Source: an uncultured Gammaproteobacteria bacterium (GTDB lineage: Bacteria > Pseudomonadota > Gammaproteobacteria > Eutrophobiales > Eutrophobiaceae). Taken from it: DNA of 64,000 bases. The notes beneath the pieces are model-generated. The model was not told the DNA's origin and searched no databases. It was given only the letters and a program-made list of their open reading frames with translations. This document shows, piece after piece, positions 48,098 through 56,501 of the stretch. The stretch is from NCBI GenBank assembly GCA_958295485.1, contig OY282354.1:1488001-1552000 (forward strand). The letters run 5' to 3'. A program made the translations under genes and the position numbers. How positions within the stretch are numbered: position 1 is the first letter of the stretch; the number at the start of each line of letters is the position of its first letter.

Positions 48098-49545
48098 GAA
48101 AACCGCCAAGGTTGAGCGCCAAGCTGGCTGCTTACCCCTATCAGCTTGACGCCGTGAGGGCGGTGAAGGCGCTTCCTTACGCGGCGATATTTCATGAGCA
48201 GGGTTTGGGAAAAACGAAAATCGCAGTCGATTTGGCGCTGTTCTGGCTAGAGGAGGATATCGCCGATACGGTATTTATCGTCACAAAAAAAATGCTGGTC
48301 CAGAATTGGCTTGATGAACTGACGGCCCACTCGCACGTTACCCCGAAGATTTTGTCCGGTAATCGGCGGGAAAACAGCATAGCATTGAATTCTCCCATAT
48401 TGATTTATCTCATGAATTATGAGGTGGTATCCGCGAACCTTGAACTCATCGGTCTTTTTCTTGACACTTGCCGGGTCGGGGTTATCCTTGATGAAAGCCA
48501 GAAAATCAAAAACCCGGAAGCAAAACTTACCATGGATTTCCATGCTGTCTCGCACAGATTTACGCGTCGCGTTATCATGACGGGTACGCCGGTCGCCAAT
48601 CGTCCTTACGATATATGGTCACAGGTCAAATTTCTCGATAACGGGAAGGCGCTCGACGCTTCCTTTTCCAGATTCAAAAGTGACGTCGACATGCCGAAAG
48701 ATTCGATAAGCGGGCCTGAATACAGTGACCAACTTTCTGGCATCCTGGAAAAATTGAACGGATTTTCTGTACGCGAGACGAAAAAAACAGCAGGACTTGT
48801 GCTGCCGGACAAGACTATTTTGACTCGTTATATTGAAATGGAGGCGCGGCAATCTGCTATCTATGACTCATACAGGGACAGTCTGTCCCACGAATTCGAG
48901 GATGAAGACGGCTGGATTACCGACGATGCTGAAAGTATTTTGAAACGCCTTCTCCGCCTTGTGCAATGCGCGTCAAATCCGGCGCTTGTAGATAAAACAT
49001 ACAGGGAACGGCCGGGAAAGTATGCCGGTTTGCTCAAGTTGTTCCAGGAAATAGACCTGCAATCAGGCAAGGTGATTGTATGGACCGGGTTTGTGGATAA
49101 TGTAGAATGGTTGAATGACCGGCTGAAACCATTCTCTCCACAGAGGGTGCATGGCGGAATGTCCATTGCTGACCGCAATGCTTCGGTCAGAAAGTTCAAG
49201 ACAGATGAAGGCAGCAGGGTCTTGTTGGCAACCCCCGGCGCGGCAAAAGAAGGATTGACTTTGACGGTTGCCAATCACGCGGTATTTTATGACCGTAGTT
49301 TCAGCCTGGATGACTACCTGCAGGCGCAGGACCGCATTCACCGGATTTCCCAGACAGAAGACTGTTTTGTGCATAATCTGATTGCCAGGGGAACCATAGA
49401 TGAATGGGTTGATACCCTGCTGAATGCAAAACATCAAGCGGCCAGATTGACCCAGGGGGACATATCCCGGTCTGAGTTTACGCAGACATTCAATTTTAAT
49501 TTATCCGACGCATTGAAGGAAATTCTGCTGCCTGATAGCATGTAA
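48082..49545 (+). CDS. SNF2-family DNA translocase of six-gene operon
   Basis: 487 residues with GTG start, overlapping the nuclease gene by 16 nt. Compact two-RecA-lobe SNF2 ATPase: YPYQLDAVRA (Q motif), Walker A GLGKT (41-45), motif II LDESQKIKN (DESQ at 137-140), motif III TGTPVANRPYDIWS, motif V region ATPGAAKEGLTL and motif VI QAQDRIHRISQT (414-425). No extra DNA-binding or nuclease domain is apparent. Such proteins pump along duplex DNA or remodel protein-DNA complexes. In this operon it may deliver the nuclease or displace the ParB-like proteins. Confidence 0.92.
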   Translation: MAFNLRKPPRLSAKLAAYPYQLDAVRAVKALPYAAIFHEQGLGKTKIAVDLALFWLEEDIADTVFIVTKKMLVQNWLDELTAHSHVTPKILSGNRRENSIALNSPILIYLMNYEVVSANLELIGLFLDTCRVGVILDESQKIKNPEAKLTMDFHAVSHRFTRRVIMTGTPVANRPYDIWSQVKFLDNGKALDASFSRFKSDVDMPKDSISGPEYSDQLSGILEKLNGFSVRETKKTAGLVLPDKTILTRYIEMEARQSAIYDSYRDSLSHEFEDEDGWITDDAESILKRLLRLVQCASNPALVDKTYRERPGKYAGLLKLFQEIDLQSGKVIVWTGFVDNVEWLNDRLKPFSPQRVHGGMSIADRNASVRKFKTDEGSRVLLATPGAAKEGLTLTVANHAVFYDRSFSLDDYLQAQDRIHRISQTEDCFVHNLIARGTIDEWVDTLLNAKHQAARLTQGDISRSEFTQTFNFNLSDALKEILLPDSM

Positions 49546-49573
49546 TAAAGAGTCTTTGTCGGGTTACTGAAAT

Positions 49574-50581
49574 ATGAGCGACCAGTACATAAAGATATTA
49601 GGGGATGACATTTCGCTTTCCAGCGACTACAAGGACATATTTGAGCTGAAGTTTTTACCGGACAACCCCAGGGTGTATGCCTGTACCCACGGAGAACCGG
49701 ACTTCGATAATCGGACAGAAGAAGAACAGCAAAACATCATATTCGAGAAGCTCCAGCAGGAACCCAGTGTCAAGAGGCTGTTGCCGGAGGTAAAGCGGCA
49801 CGGTGGACTCATGGAATGGATACTGGTTCGCCATGACACGATGGAAGTCATAGAAGGCAATTCCCGATTAGCCGTTTATCGGCTTTTACACGAAAAAGGG
49901 GAACCGGGTGATTGGGACCTTATTCCATGCTACATCATAAGTACGCTGACGGCGGAGCAACAAGCGGCCTACCTTAACCAGATTCATGTCAAGGGGAAAA
50001 CCCAGTGGTCTGCCTACGAGAAGGCCAATTTTTCCTATGTTCGCTATAAACGGGGATGGAAGTATGACCGGATAGCTAAGCTGTTTGGCGAGTCCGTTAC
50101 AACCATTCGCATAAGAATTAAAGTAATTGAAATGATGAAGGAGAATGGAGATAACGAACAATCCCATTTCAGCTATTACGATGTGATGGTGCGAGGCGGG
50201 GGGATTTCCAAGGAAATGGAAAGAGAAGGCCTTAAGCCATTGCTTTTTACACAGATAAAACAACTGGGCTCAGAAGAACAAGATAACGTATTTACAGCGC
50301 AAGATATGAGGAGAAAACTGCCGGAGATCATCAAAAAACCAAAGGCACTGAAAAAGTTTATCAATGGAGAGGTGGACCTGGACGAAGGATATCAAATTGC
50401 CAAGACAAGTGACGTAAGTAAGAAGGTAAAGCAAGCACATTCAATTCTTGAGGGAATAGAGAAACAAAACATAGAGAGTTTGGAAATCGGGGAATTGAAT
50501 GCCTTAAAGCATGCCGTTCGTAAATTGAAGCAGGGGGTCAAGAGAGTAAGTGGCCTCGTTGACCTGGATGGTAGCTTGTGA
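49574..50581 (+). CDS. ParB-like protein 2 of six-gene operon
   Basis: 335 residues. A second ParB/Srx-fold protein, with FELKFLPDNPRVYAC (strand 1), EVIEGNSRLAVYRLLHEKGE (nucleotide box, about 91-110), then KTQWSAYEKANFSYVRYKRGW and an HTH-like YDRIAKLFGESVTTIRIRI. The GNxRLAxY box, the GDW-x-I element and the WxAYEKA motif are shared with the protein at 46633, so the two are paralogues, but this one has an inserted acidic region (EPDFDNRTEEEQQNI). It follows SNF2 by 28 nt and overlaps the radical SAM gene (GTGA). Confidence 0.78.
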   Translation: MSDQYIKILGDDISLSSDYKDIFELKFLPDNPRVYACTHGEPDFDNRTEEEQQNIIFEKLQQEPSVKRLLPEVKRHGGLMEWILVRHDTMEVIEGNSRLAVYRLLHEKGEPGDWDLIPCYIISTLTAEQQAAYLNQIHVKGKTQWSAYEKANFSYVRYKRGWKYDRIAKLFGESVTTIRIRIKVIEMMKENGDNEQSHFSYYDVMVRGGGISKEMEREGLKPLLFTQIKQLGSEEQDNVFTAQDMRRKLPEIIKKPKALKKFINGEVDLDEGYQIAKTSDVSKKVKQAHSILEGIEKQNIESLEIGELNALKHAVRKLKQGVKRVSGLVDLDGSL

Positions 50582-52266
50582 GTGACAACAAAATTCTGTT
50601 AATCGAGCCCGGCTATCGAAATAAATATCCGCCGTTGGGGTTGATGAAGTTGGCTTCCTACCATCGGGCGCGCGGCGATATTGTGAAACTGGTCAAAGGC
50701 GAGGAGCGTTCGGCATTATACGAAGCGTGGGACCGGGTCTATGTGACGACCCTGTTCAGTTTTGAATGGAACCGCACCGAGCAAGCGATTGACTTCGCCA
50801 TAGTGGCGGCCGGAAATCAACCGGAGCGCGTGTTCGTGGGTGGTATCGCCGCCTCGCTCATGCGCGATGAATTTACCAAAGAACCGCGCTGGGTGGGAGT
50901 GCGGTTCATCGCGGGATTGCTTGATGGGCCGCCGGCGCAGGCATTACAGTTATCCGCTGCCGATGGAGATTTTGGCGCGGGAGACACTACGGGAGAGGCT
51001 ATTGAAGAACGGACGCCGGATTACAGCATCTTGGAACATGTTGACTATACCTACCCCGTCCGCGACGCTTATTTCGGTTATGCCTCAAGAGGATGTATCC
51101 GAAAGTGCCATTTCTGCGGGGTACCAAAGCTGGAGGGCGCGCAAAAGGAAATGCCACCGCTGGCAAAACTGGTGCATGGCATTGCAGACGCGCATGGGGA
51201 GAAAAAAGACCTGATTCTGATGGATAACAATATCACTGCATCAGCCCGGTACAAGGAAGTCATTGCAGAGATTCGCGACCTGGGATTCAAAGCAGGGGCA
51301 GTAATAACGCGGGATGGGCGCCCAGTAAAACGTCGCGTGGATTTCAACCAGGGCGTGGATGCCAGGATATTGGCCAAGTCGTCTATGTATCTCAGGGAAA
51401 TGTCCACGATTTGTATCAGCCCCTTGCGGATTGCATTCGACCACATTGGCGTTCGCAAGGTCTATGAAACGTCGGTTCGGATGGCGGCGGACAACGGGAT
51501 TACCTCGCTTTCCAATTATATGCTGTACAATTTCATGGACCCCCCGGAAGACCTGTATGAACGCTTGAGATTGAACATCGAATTAAACGAGCAACTCGGC
51601 ATTCGCATCTGGTCTTTTCCCATGCGTTACCAGCCGGTGACGCTGAAAGATCGCTCCCACGTCGGGCCGCGTTGGAACCGTTACTACCTGCGTACCTTCC
51701 AGGTCATATTACAGGCTACCCACGGCGTTGTAAGCGGCAATCCGGCTTTCTTCCGTCGCGCTTATGGCCGCGACCGCAGGGAATTCCTGCGCCTGCTAAG
51801 CTATCCCCATGGGATGGTTTTTCACAGGGAGTATTACGAAAAAGACCCTGATGGTATCGGGGTAAAGGAAGAATATGACGCGTTGCGTGAACGCATGTCA
51901 AAAAATCAGGAGGCAGAGCTGCTCAGGCTTTTGGCTGAGCCTGTTGGCGGCGAAAAAGCGCGAGCCGACTACTATTGCCGCATCTCCGGCAGCCGTGGCG
52001 TGGATGCGCTGATTCGAGAGGCCATTGCGTTTCATGTATTGGGAACAAAGGATGACGGGGCCACCGGCCGGCGGGTGGTTTTGGCCATGTTTCCGTCACT
52101 CAATCCGGACCCCGTGTTGCCAAGTGAGGAAGAGATGGTGGAAGATGCCGGCTTGCATGACCAGGAAACGGCTGTAAAGGATATGGGGCCAGACAGTAAA
52201 TTGAGGGTGGCAAGCGAGGAGAACAGCCGCCCACAGGTTGCAAGTTGTTCTGGTGAAACAGGCTGA
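50578..52266 (+). CDS. Radical SAM enzyme of six-gene operon
   Basis: 562 residues from a GTG start. N-terminal region LLIEPGYRNKYPPLGLMKLASYHRARGD resembles the Rossmann-like domain of cobalamin-binding radical SAM proteins, but no DxHxxG cobalamin motif is visible. The radical SAM core starts ASRGCIRKCHFCGVPKLEG with C173, C177 and C180 (CxxxCxxC, the 4Fe-4S ligands), then LILMDNNITAS and DFNQGVDARIL as further core strands. The C-terminal 200 residues are unassigned. It uses SAM to generate a radical for difficult methylation, thiolation or rearrangement. Its substrate, perhaps a nucleic acid given the operon, is unknown. Confidence 0.85.
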   Translation: MSDNKILLIEPGYRNKYPPLGLMKLASYHRARGDIVKLVKGEERSALYEAWDRVYVTTLFSFEWNRTEQAIDFAIVAAGNQPERVFVGGIAASLMRDEFTKEPRWVGVRFIAGLLDGPPAQALQLSAADGDFGAGDTTGEAIEERTPDYSILEHVDYTYPVRDAYFGYASRGCIRKCHFCGVPKLEGAQKEMPPLAKLVHGIADAHGEKKDLILMDNNITASARYKEVIAEIRDLGFKAGAVITRDGRPVKRRVDFNQGVDARILAKSSMYLREMSTICISPLRIAFDHIGVRKVYETSVRMAADNGITSLSNYMLYNFMDPPEDLYERLRLNIELNEQLGIRIWSFPMRYQPVTLKDRSHVGPRWNRYYLRTFQVILQATHGVVSGNPAFFRRAYGRDRREFLRLLSYPHGMVFHREYYEKDPDGIGVKEEYDALRERMSKNQEAELLRLLAEPVGGEKARADYYCRISGSRGVDALIREAIAFHVLGTKDDGATGRRVVLAMFPSLNPDPVLPSEEEMVEDAGLHDQETAVKDMGPDSKLRVASEENSRPQVASCSGETG

Positions 52267-53752
52267 AATTGTGTCGCGAGCGTCTTTTCCCGAAAGGTTG
52301 GTGGGCGGAGATTTATTGAGCTTGGTTACGGTTGGCATACAGCCTGAACCCTTGTTCGTTTATCGCGAATATGTCCAGAATGCAGCTGATTCAATAGCCG
52401 CGTCCGGCGCAACAAAGGACGGCAAAATCGAAATCAGCATTGACCCGGGCGCTATGCGCGTGACGATACGCGATAACGGTCCGGGATTATCGCCCGCGCA
52501 AGCGCTCAATGAATTGATTCCGATTGTAAACAGCCATAAACGTCGCGGGATTGACAGGGGATTCAGGGGAATAGGCCGACTCTCCGGTTTGGCGTTCGCT
52601 GATTCAGTCGCTTTCCTGACCCGCCAACGGATTAATGAACCTGTTACCCGTATTTGTTGGGACGGGACAAAGCTGAGAAAAGGAGTTAAGGACGGGTTGC
52701 CGGTGGAAAAGATAATCTCCGAATGCGTCAAGGTCGAGACTATGCTGGAAAACGAATACCCTGAGCGGTTTTTTCAGGTTGAAATCGACGGCATTGCCCG
52801 TTTTGCCGCGGGGTCAATTTTGAATCGTGAAATTGCGCGCGATTACATAGCAGAAGTTTGTCCCGTTCCTTTTGCTTCGGACTTTCAGTACGCTGGGGAT
52901 GTGTTGAATCTTTTTGAAGAAGACTTGCTTCCCCTGATGTTGGACATTTTTTTGAACGGCGAGGAAGCGCCTGTAACGAGACAGCATGGCAACGGCATTA
53001 TTTTCTCAGAAGAGCGCCGGGACGAGTTCAGGGAATTTGAAAAATTTGTCATACCGACAATAGAAGGGAACGGGAATGCCGCTGTTGGCTGGGTGGCGCA
53101 TCCTTCTTATCTTGGCGCGTTGCCGAAAAAACCCGGTATCCGGTGCTTCCGGGCGCGTATCGGCAATATCCAGGTTGGAGACGAAACCCTGTTCGACCAC
53201 TTATTTATCGAAGAGCGTTTTAACCGCTGGTGTGTGGCAGAAATTCACATTCTTGACTCTCGTATCGTACCCAATAGCAGGCGGGACTATTTTGAACCTG
53301 GCCCTCATACTCGTAACCTGGAAAACTATCTTGGCGCCGTATTCCGCAAGATGGAGAGGCGCTGTCGAGCCGCCTCCGGGGAACGTAATAAAGCGCGAAG
53401 ATTCCAGTCATTTCTGGATGATGCAGAAGCAACTTACAAGCTGGCAAAGTCGAGGTATCTCACCGCAAATGCGGCAAGAATGTTAATAGACAAGAAGTTG
53501 ATTGATATTGCCAAGTTGAGATGGCATCTCGAAACTGGGGAAGGCAAAGTTGATGATGTTACAACCCTCGACGCGCTGGAGAAAAAGCTGACAAGGTTTC
53601 GAACGCCTCCCGGACGCGTCTCGTTTGCGGGTGTCGCTCCATCAGAAGTATCGGTATACCGAAAGCTCTTTCATGTACTTGCTGAAACCTCCGCATCGTC
53701 AAGCGCGGCTACAGAGGTGATAGAGGCAATTCTGGAACGAGTGGAAAAATAA
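52253..53752 (+). CDS. GHKL (Hsp90/MutL-type) ATPase of six-gene operon
   Basis: About 499 residues from GTG 52253, overlapping the radical SAM gene; TTG 52238 and GTG 52271 are alternatives. The Bergerat ATP fold shows the N box EYVQNAADS (catalytic Glu about 39), the G1 box IRDNGPGLS and the G2 lid GFRGIGRLSGLAFAD. The middle domain carries an RNRR-like region (IVPNSRRDYFEPG) and the C-terminal half is helical. Family members (Hsp90, MutL, MORC) dimerise on ATP to clamp clients or DNA. It closes the operon. Its role there is unknown, but a clamp or scaffold is plausible. Confidence 0.85.
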   Translation: MKQAEIVSRASFPERLVGGDLLSLVTVGIQPEPLFVYREYVQNAADSIAASGATKDGKIEISIDPGAMRVTIRDNGPGLSPAQALNELIPIVNSHKRRGIDRGFRGIGRLSGLAFADSVAFLTRQRINEPVTRICWDGTKLRKGVKDGLPVEKIISECVKVETMLENEYPERFFQVEIDGIARFAAGSILNREIARDYIAEVCPVPFASDFQYAGDVLNLFEEDLLPLMLDIFLNGEEAPVTRQHGNGIIFSEERRDEFREFEKFVIPTIEGNGNAAVGWVAHPSYLGALPKKPGIRCFRARIGNIQVGDETLFDHLFIEERFNRWCVAEIHILDSRIVPNSRRDYFEPGPHTRNLENYLGAVFRKMERRCRAASGERNKARRFQSFLDDAEATYKLAKSRYLTANAARMLIDKKLIDIAKLRWHLETGEGKVDDVTTLDALEKKLTRFRTPPGRVSFAGVAPSEVSVYRKLFHVLAETSASSSAATEVIEAILERVEK

Positions 53753-53759
53753 AAGAGCG

Positions 53760-53962
53760 CACATGGACACCCGCGTAATAGAGGGCAACTTCGATGGTGT
53801 CCCAGGGAAAGTTTTCCGGTACGATATTTTTTACGAAGCAGTCAAACCGTTCACCGTTATCCATCATCTGGGCGACCGAGGTATTCTCCACCCGGAGCAA
53901 ATAGCCGGGTTTTCGGCCGCGCCAGTACACGGCAACCGTTCTTGATTCATAGGGTTTGTGAT
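53760..53962 (-). other. Uncertain minus-strand frame, possible degraded gene
   Basis: The 279-nt gap between the GHKL gene and the membrane-protein gene holds no convincing gene. On the minus strand the segment VYWRGRKPGYLLRVENTS, continuing NGERFDCFVKNIVPENFPWD, reads like real protein. A start-like context is only found in another frame (ATGAAGCGCGCGCTTGCC near 53994), so a frameshifted remnant is possible. I cannot name a family. A plus-strand frame at 53763-53945 is weaker. Confidence 0.25.
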
Positions 53963-54031
53963 GAATTCCGTGTCCTTGGCAAGCGCGCGCTTCATGATCC
54001 GGTTGCAGGTAATTTGTTATAAACTGTGAGC

Positions 54032-54562
54032 ATGTATACCGATGCAATAGTCATCATCAAGGCGTTTTTTGATATGTGCCTGCTGAGACGCCAGCCCCAG
54101 GACATTCCGGCATCCCGGGAATTGTTGGTATTTACCGTCGGTATTTATCTCCTGGTTACTTTCCTGGTGGTTGAGTTGGATCAGATGGTAACGGATACGA
54201 TATTGGCGGGGTTGATCGATACCGGGTTTTTATTGGCATTCGTTTATTTGCTGTTATTCCTGTGTCGCAAGGCAAGCAGGTGGACCCAGACTGTAACGGC
54301 GCTGACGGGAACCGGCATCATATTCAGCGTGTTGGTCATCCCCATCATCATAAGCACGTTCGATTCCAGCCCGATGACACTCATGCAACAAATCTTCTAT
54401 TTATTCCAATACATTATACTTATCTGGTACGTAGTCGTTTTGGCGCATATTTTCAGACATGCGATTTCATCCTCGTTTGTTACCGGAATGTTCATATCGA
54501 TAATCTATGTGTTGTCATCATTGATATTAATTGAATTCGCCATCATGAATCCGGTTTCATGA
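54032..54562 (+). CDS. Hypothetical integral membrane protein upstream of mpl
   Basis: 176 residues from ATG 54032 (GTG at 54026 also possible). About five membrane segments (LLVFTVGIYLLVTFLVV, LLAFVYLLLFLC, GIIFSVLVIPIIIS, IFYLFQYIILIWYVVVL, FISIIYVLSSLILIEFAI) after a polar start containing LLRRQPQDIPAS. It resembles the Yip1-like small membrane proteins that often precede mpl in gammaproteobacteria. Function unknown. Its end overlaps mpl by four bases. Confidence 0.75.
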   Translation: MYTDAIVIIKAFFDMCLLRRQPQDIPASRELLVFTVGIYLLVTFLVVELDQMVTDTILAGLIDTGFLLAFVYLLLFLCRKASRWTQTVTALTGTGIIFSVLVIPIIISTFDSSPMTLMQQIFYLFQYIILIWYVVVLAHIFRHAISSSFVTGMFISIIYVLSSLILIEFAIMNPVS

Positions 54563-55914
54563 AACTGCACATCCTGGGAATTTGCGGGACCTTCATGGGG
54601 GGAATCGCCCGGCTGGCGCAACAACTTGGCCACCAGGTCTCCGGCAGTGACCAGAATGTTTATCCACCGATGAGCTTGGAATTGGCCCGGTTGAATATCG
54701 AGATCAATAAAGGCTATGAGCCAGCCTGGCTTGACCCCAGGCCGGACCTGGTCATAGTCGGCAATGTTATATCCAGGGGCAATGAGAGCATAGAGCATGT
54801 GCTGTCAGAAAAAATACCCTATATATCCGGGCCGCAATGGCTGGCTGAGAATATATTGATGCAGCGCGACGTGCTGGCGGTTTCCGGCGCCCACGGCAAA
54901 ACCACTACCTCAAGCATACTTGCCTGGATATTGCATTCTGCGGGGAAAGAGCCGGGTTTTTTGATCGGTGGAGTGCCGGAGAATTTCAAGCGGTCGGCGG
55001 AACTCGGCAAGTCGAGTTTGTTCGTGATCGAAGCCGATGAATATGACACGGCTTTTTTTGATAAACGCTCGAAGTTCATTCACTATCACCCCGATATATT
55101 AATCATCAATAATATCGAATATGATCACGCCGATATTTTCAGCGACATGTCGGCGATTCAAAAACAGTTTCATCATCTTCTAAGAATCATTCCCCCAAAC
55201 GGTCAAATCATCGCCCGGGATGGAAATCCCCATATCGATACCGTCCTGGAGATGGGGAGTTGGTCGCCGGTAACCCGGTTTGGCGATGAAGCCTCCGCCT
55301 GGCATACCGCGACGTTGAACCATGACTACTCGGAATTTCAGGTAATAAGAGATGGCCGGGAAGCGGGGAGGGTGAACTGGTCATTATTTGGCGGACATAA
55401 CGCTGAAAATGCCTTGGCGGCGATCATTGCGGCGCGCCGGGTTGGCGTTTCCCCGCAGCAAGCCTGTGAAAGTTTGGCCGGTTTTCAAAGTGTAAAACGG
55501 CGGTTACAATTGCTGGCGTCGGTCAATGACGTTTCGGTTTATGATGATTTTGCCCATCACCCTACGGCTATTGCGCGCTCATTGAGCGCGTTGAGAAACC
55601 GGATCGGCGGGCAGCGCCTCATTGTGGTATTGGAATTACGCTCGAATACGATGAAATCAGGAGTGCATAGAGAGACCCTGGCCGAATCCCTGGCTGCGGC
55701 GGACCTGGCCTGCGTTCTTGAACCGCCGGCGATTGATTGGGACCTGCGCGCCGCGCTCGGCAGCCTGGGCGACAAGTCGCAAGTATTCGATAATGTAGAA
55801 GACATTATGGCTCGATTGGTTGCAACCGCGGCGAGACATGATCATATCGTCATCATGAGCAACGGCGGGTTCGAAAACATCCACGAGCGTTTAATCAAAA
55901 GGTTACGGGGCTGA
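54559..55914 (+). CDS. mpl: UDP-N-acetylmuramate:L-alanyl-gamma-D-glutamyl-meso-diaminopimelate ligase
   Basis: 451 residues, Mur-ligase family. It attaches recycled murein tripeptide to UDP-MurNAc. N-terminal LHILGICGTFMGGIARLAQQ (the Mpl-specific variant of the UDP-binding loop), ATP loop SGAHGKTTT at 109-117, EADEYDTAFFDKRSKF and the DDFAHHPTAI motif. It starts within the previous gene and its stop overlaps the next start (TGATG). Confidence 0.97.
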   Translation: MKLHILGICGTFMGGIARLAQQLGHQVSGSDQNVYPPMSLELARLNIEINKGYEPAWLDPRPDLVIVGNVISRGNESIEHVLSEKIPYISGPQWLAENILMQRDVLAVSGAHGKTTTSSILAWILHSAGKEPGFLIGGVPENFKRSAELGKSSLFVIEADEYDTAFFDKRSKFIHYHPDILIINNIEYDHADIFSDMSAIQKQFHHLLRIIPPNGQIIARDGNPHIDTVLEMGSWSPVTRFGDEASAWHTATLNHDYSEFQVIRDGREAGRVNWSLFGGHNAENALAAIIAARRVGVSPQQACESLAGFQSVKRRLQLLASVNDVSVYDDFAHHPTAIARSLSALRNRIGGQRLIVVLELRSNTMKSGVHRETLAESLAAADLACVLEPPAIDWDLRAALGSLGDKSQVFDNVEDIMARLVATAARHDHIVIMSNGGFENIHERLIKRLRG

Positions 55915-56501
55915 TGCAAAATATCCCGTTGTTTCCGCTACACACGGTTTTGTATCCGCAAGGACGCCTGCCGTTACGGATCTTCGAACCTCGTTACATG
56001 GACATGGTAAGTGAGTGCATGAAGACAAACTCCGGGTTTGGTGTTTGCCTCATAAAAGCCGGGACTGAAACAGGCCCGTCGCCGACCTGTTTCAACATCG
56101 GGACATATGCGGACATTATCGATTTTTCCCAGGAGGCAGACGGTTTATTGCTCATTACCATTCAAGGGAAGAGAAGATTCCAGATCTTGCGAACATCGGT
56201 TCGGAGCAATAATTTACTCGAGGGAGACGTTGACTGGATGACCGAGGACGAGGCCCTGGAATGCCCGGAAAAATACTGGCCGCTCAGGGATATCTACCTG
56301 CACATCGTAAAGAATTATGAGACTTTCTATTTGAACGAAAGCCATGATTCCATCAGCGCAAAAATACTCAGTTATCGCCTGGCGGAGTTTTTGCCATTTG
56401 ATCAAGAACTCAAACAGGAGATATTGGAAACCGGCGCCACGACGCGCCGATTGGAATTGATTGAATCGAACCTGGCCGGCGCGGAGATTGAATTTGAATA
56501 A
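55914..56501 (+). CDS. Lon protease N-terminal (LON substrate-binding) domain protein
   Basis: 195 residues. IPLFPLHTVLYPQGRLPLRIFEPRYMDMV is the Lon-N/ASCH-PUA-like fold of the stand-alone LON_substr_bdg family. It has no ATPase or protease domain. The acidic region GDVDWMTEDEALECPEKYW and a helical C-terminus follow. The molecular role of the family is unclear. The start overlaps the mpl stop by one base and the gene runs into rsxE. Confidence 0.9.
   Translation: MQNIPLFPLHTVLYPQGRLPLRIFEPRYMDMVSECMKTNSGFGVCLIKAGTETGPSPTCFNIGTYADIIDFSQEADGLLLITIQGKRRFQILRTSVRSNNLLEGDVDWMTEDEALECPEKYWPLRDIYLHIVKNYETFYLNESHDSISAKILSYRLAEFLPFDQELKQEILETGATTRRLELIESNLAGAEIEFE

Noticed and set aside
53709..54047. 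Full 112-residue minus-strand gene
   Set aside because: Its N-terminal third looks random and its end lies inside the GHKL gene; only the middle part is protein-like, so it is listed as uncertain.
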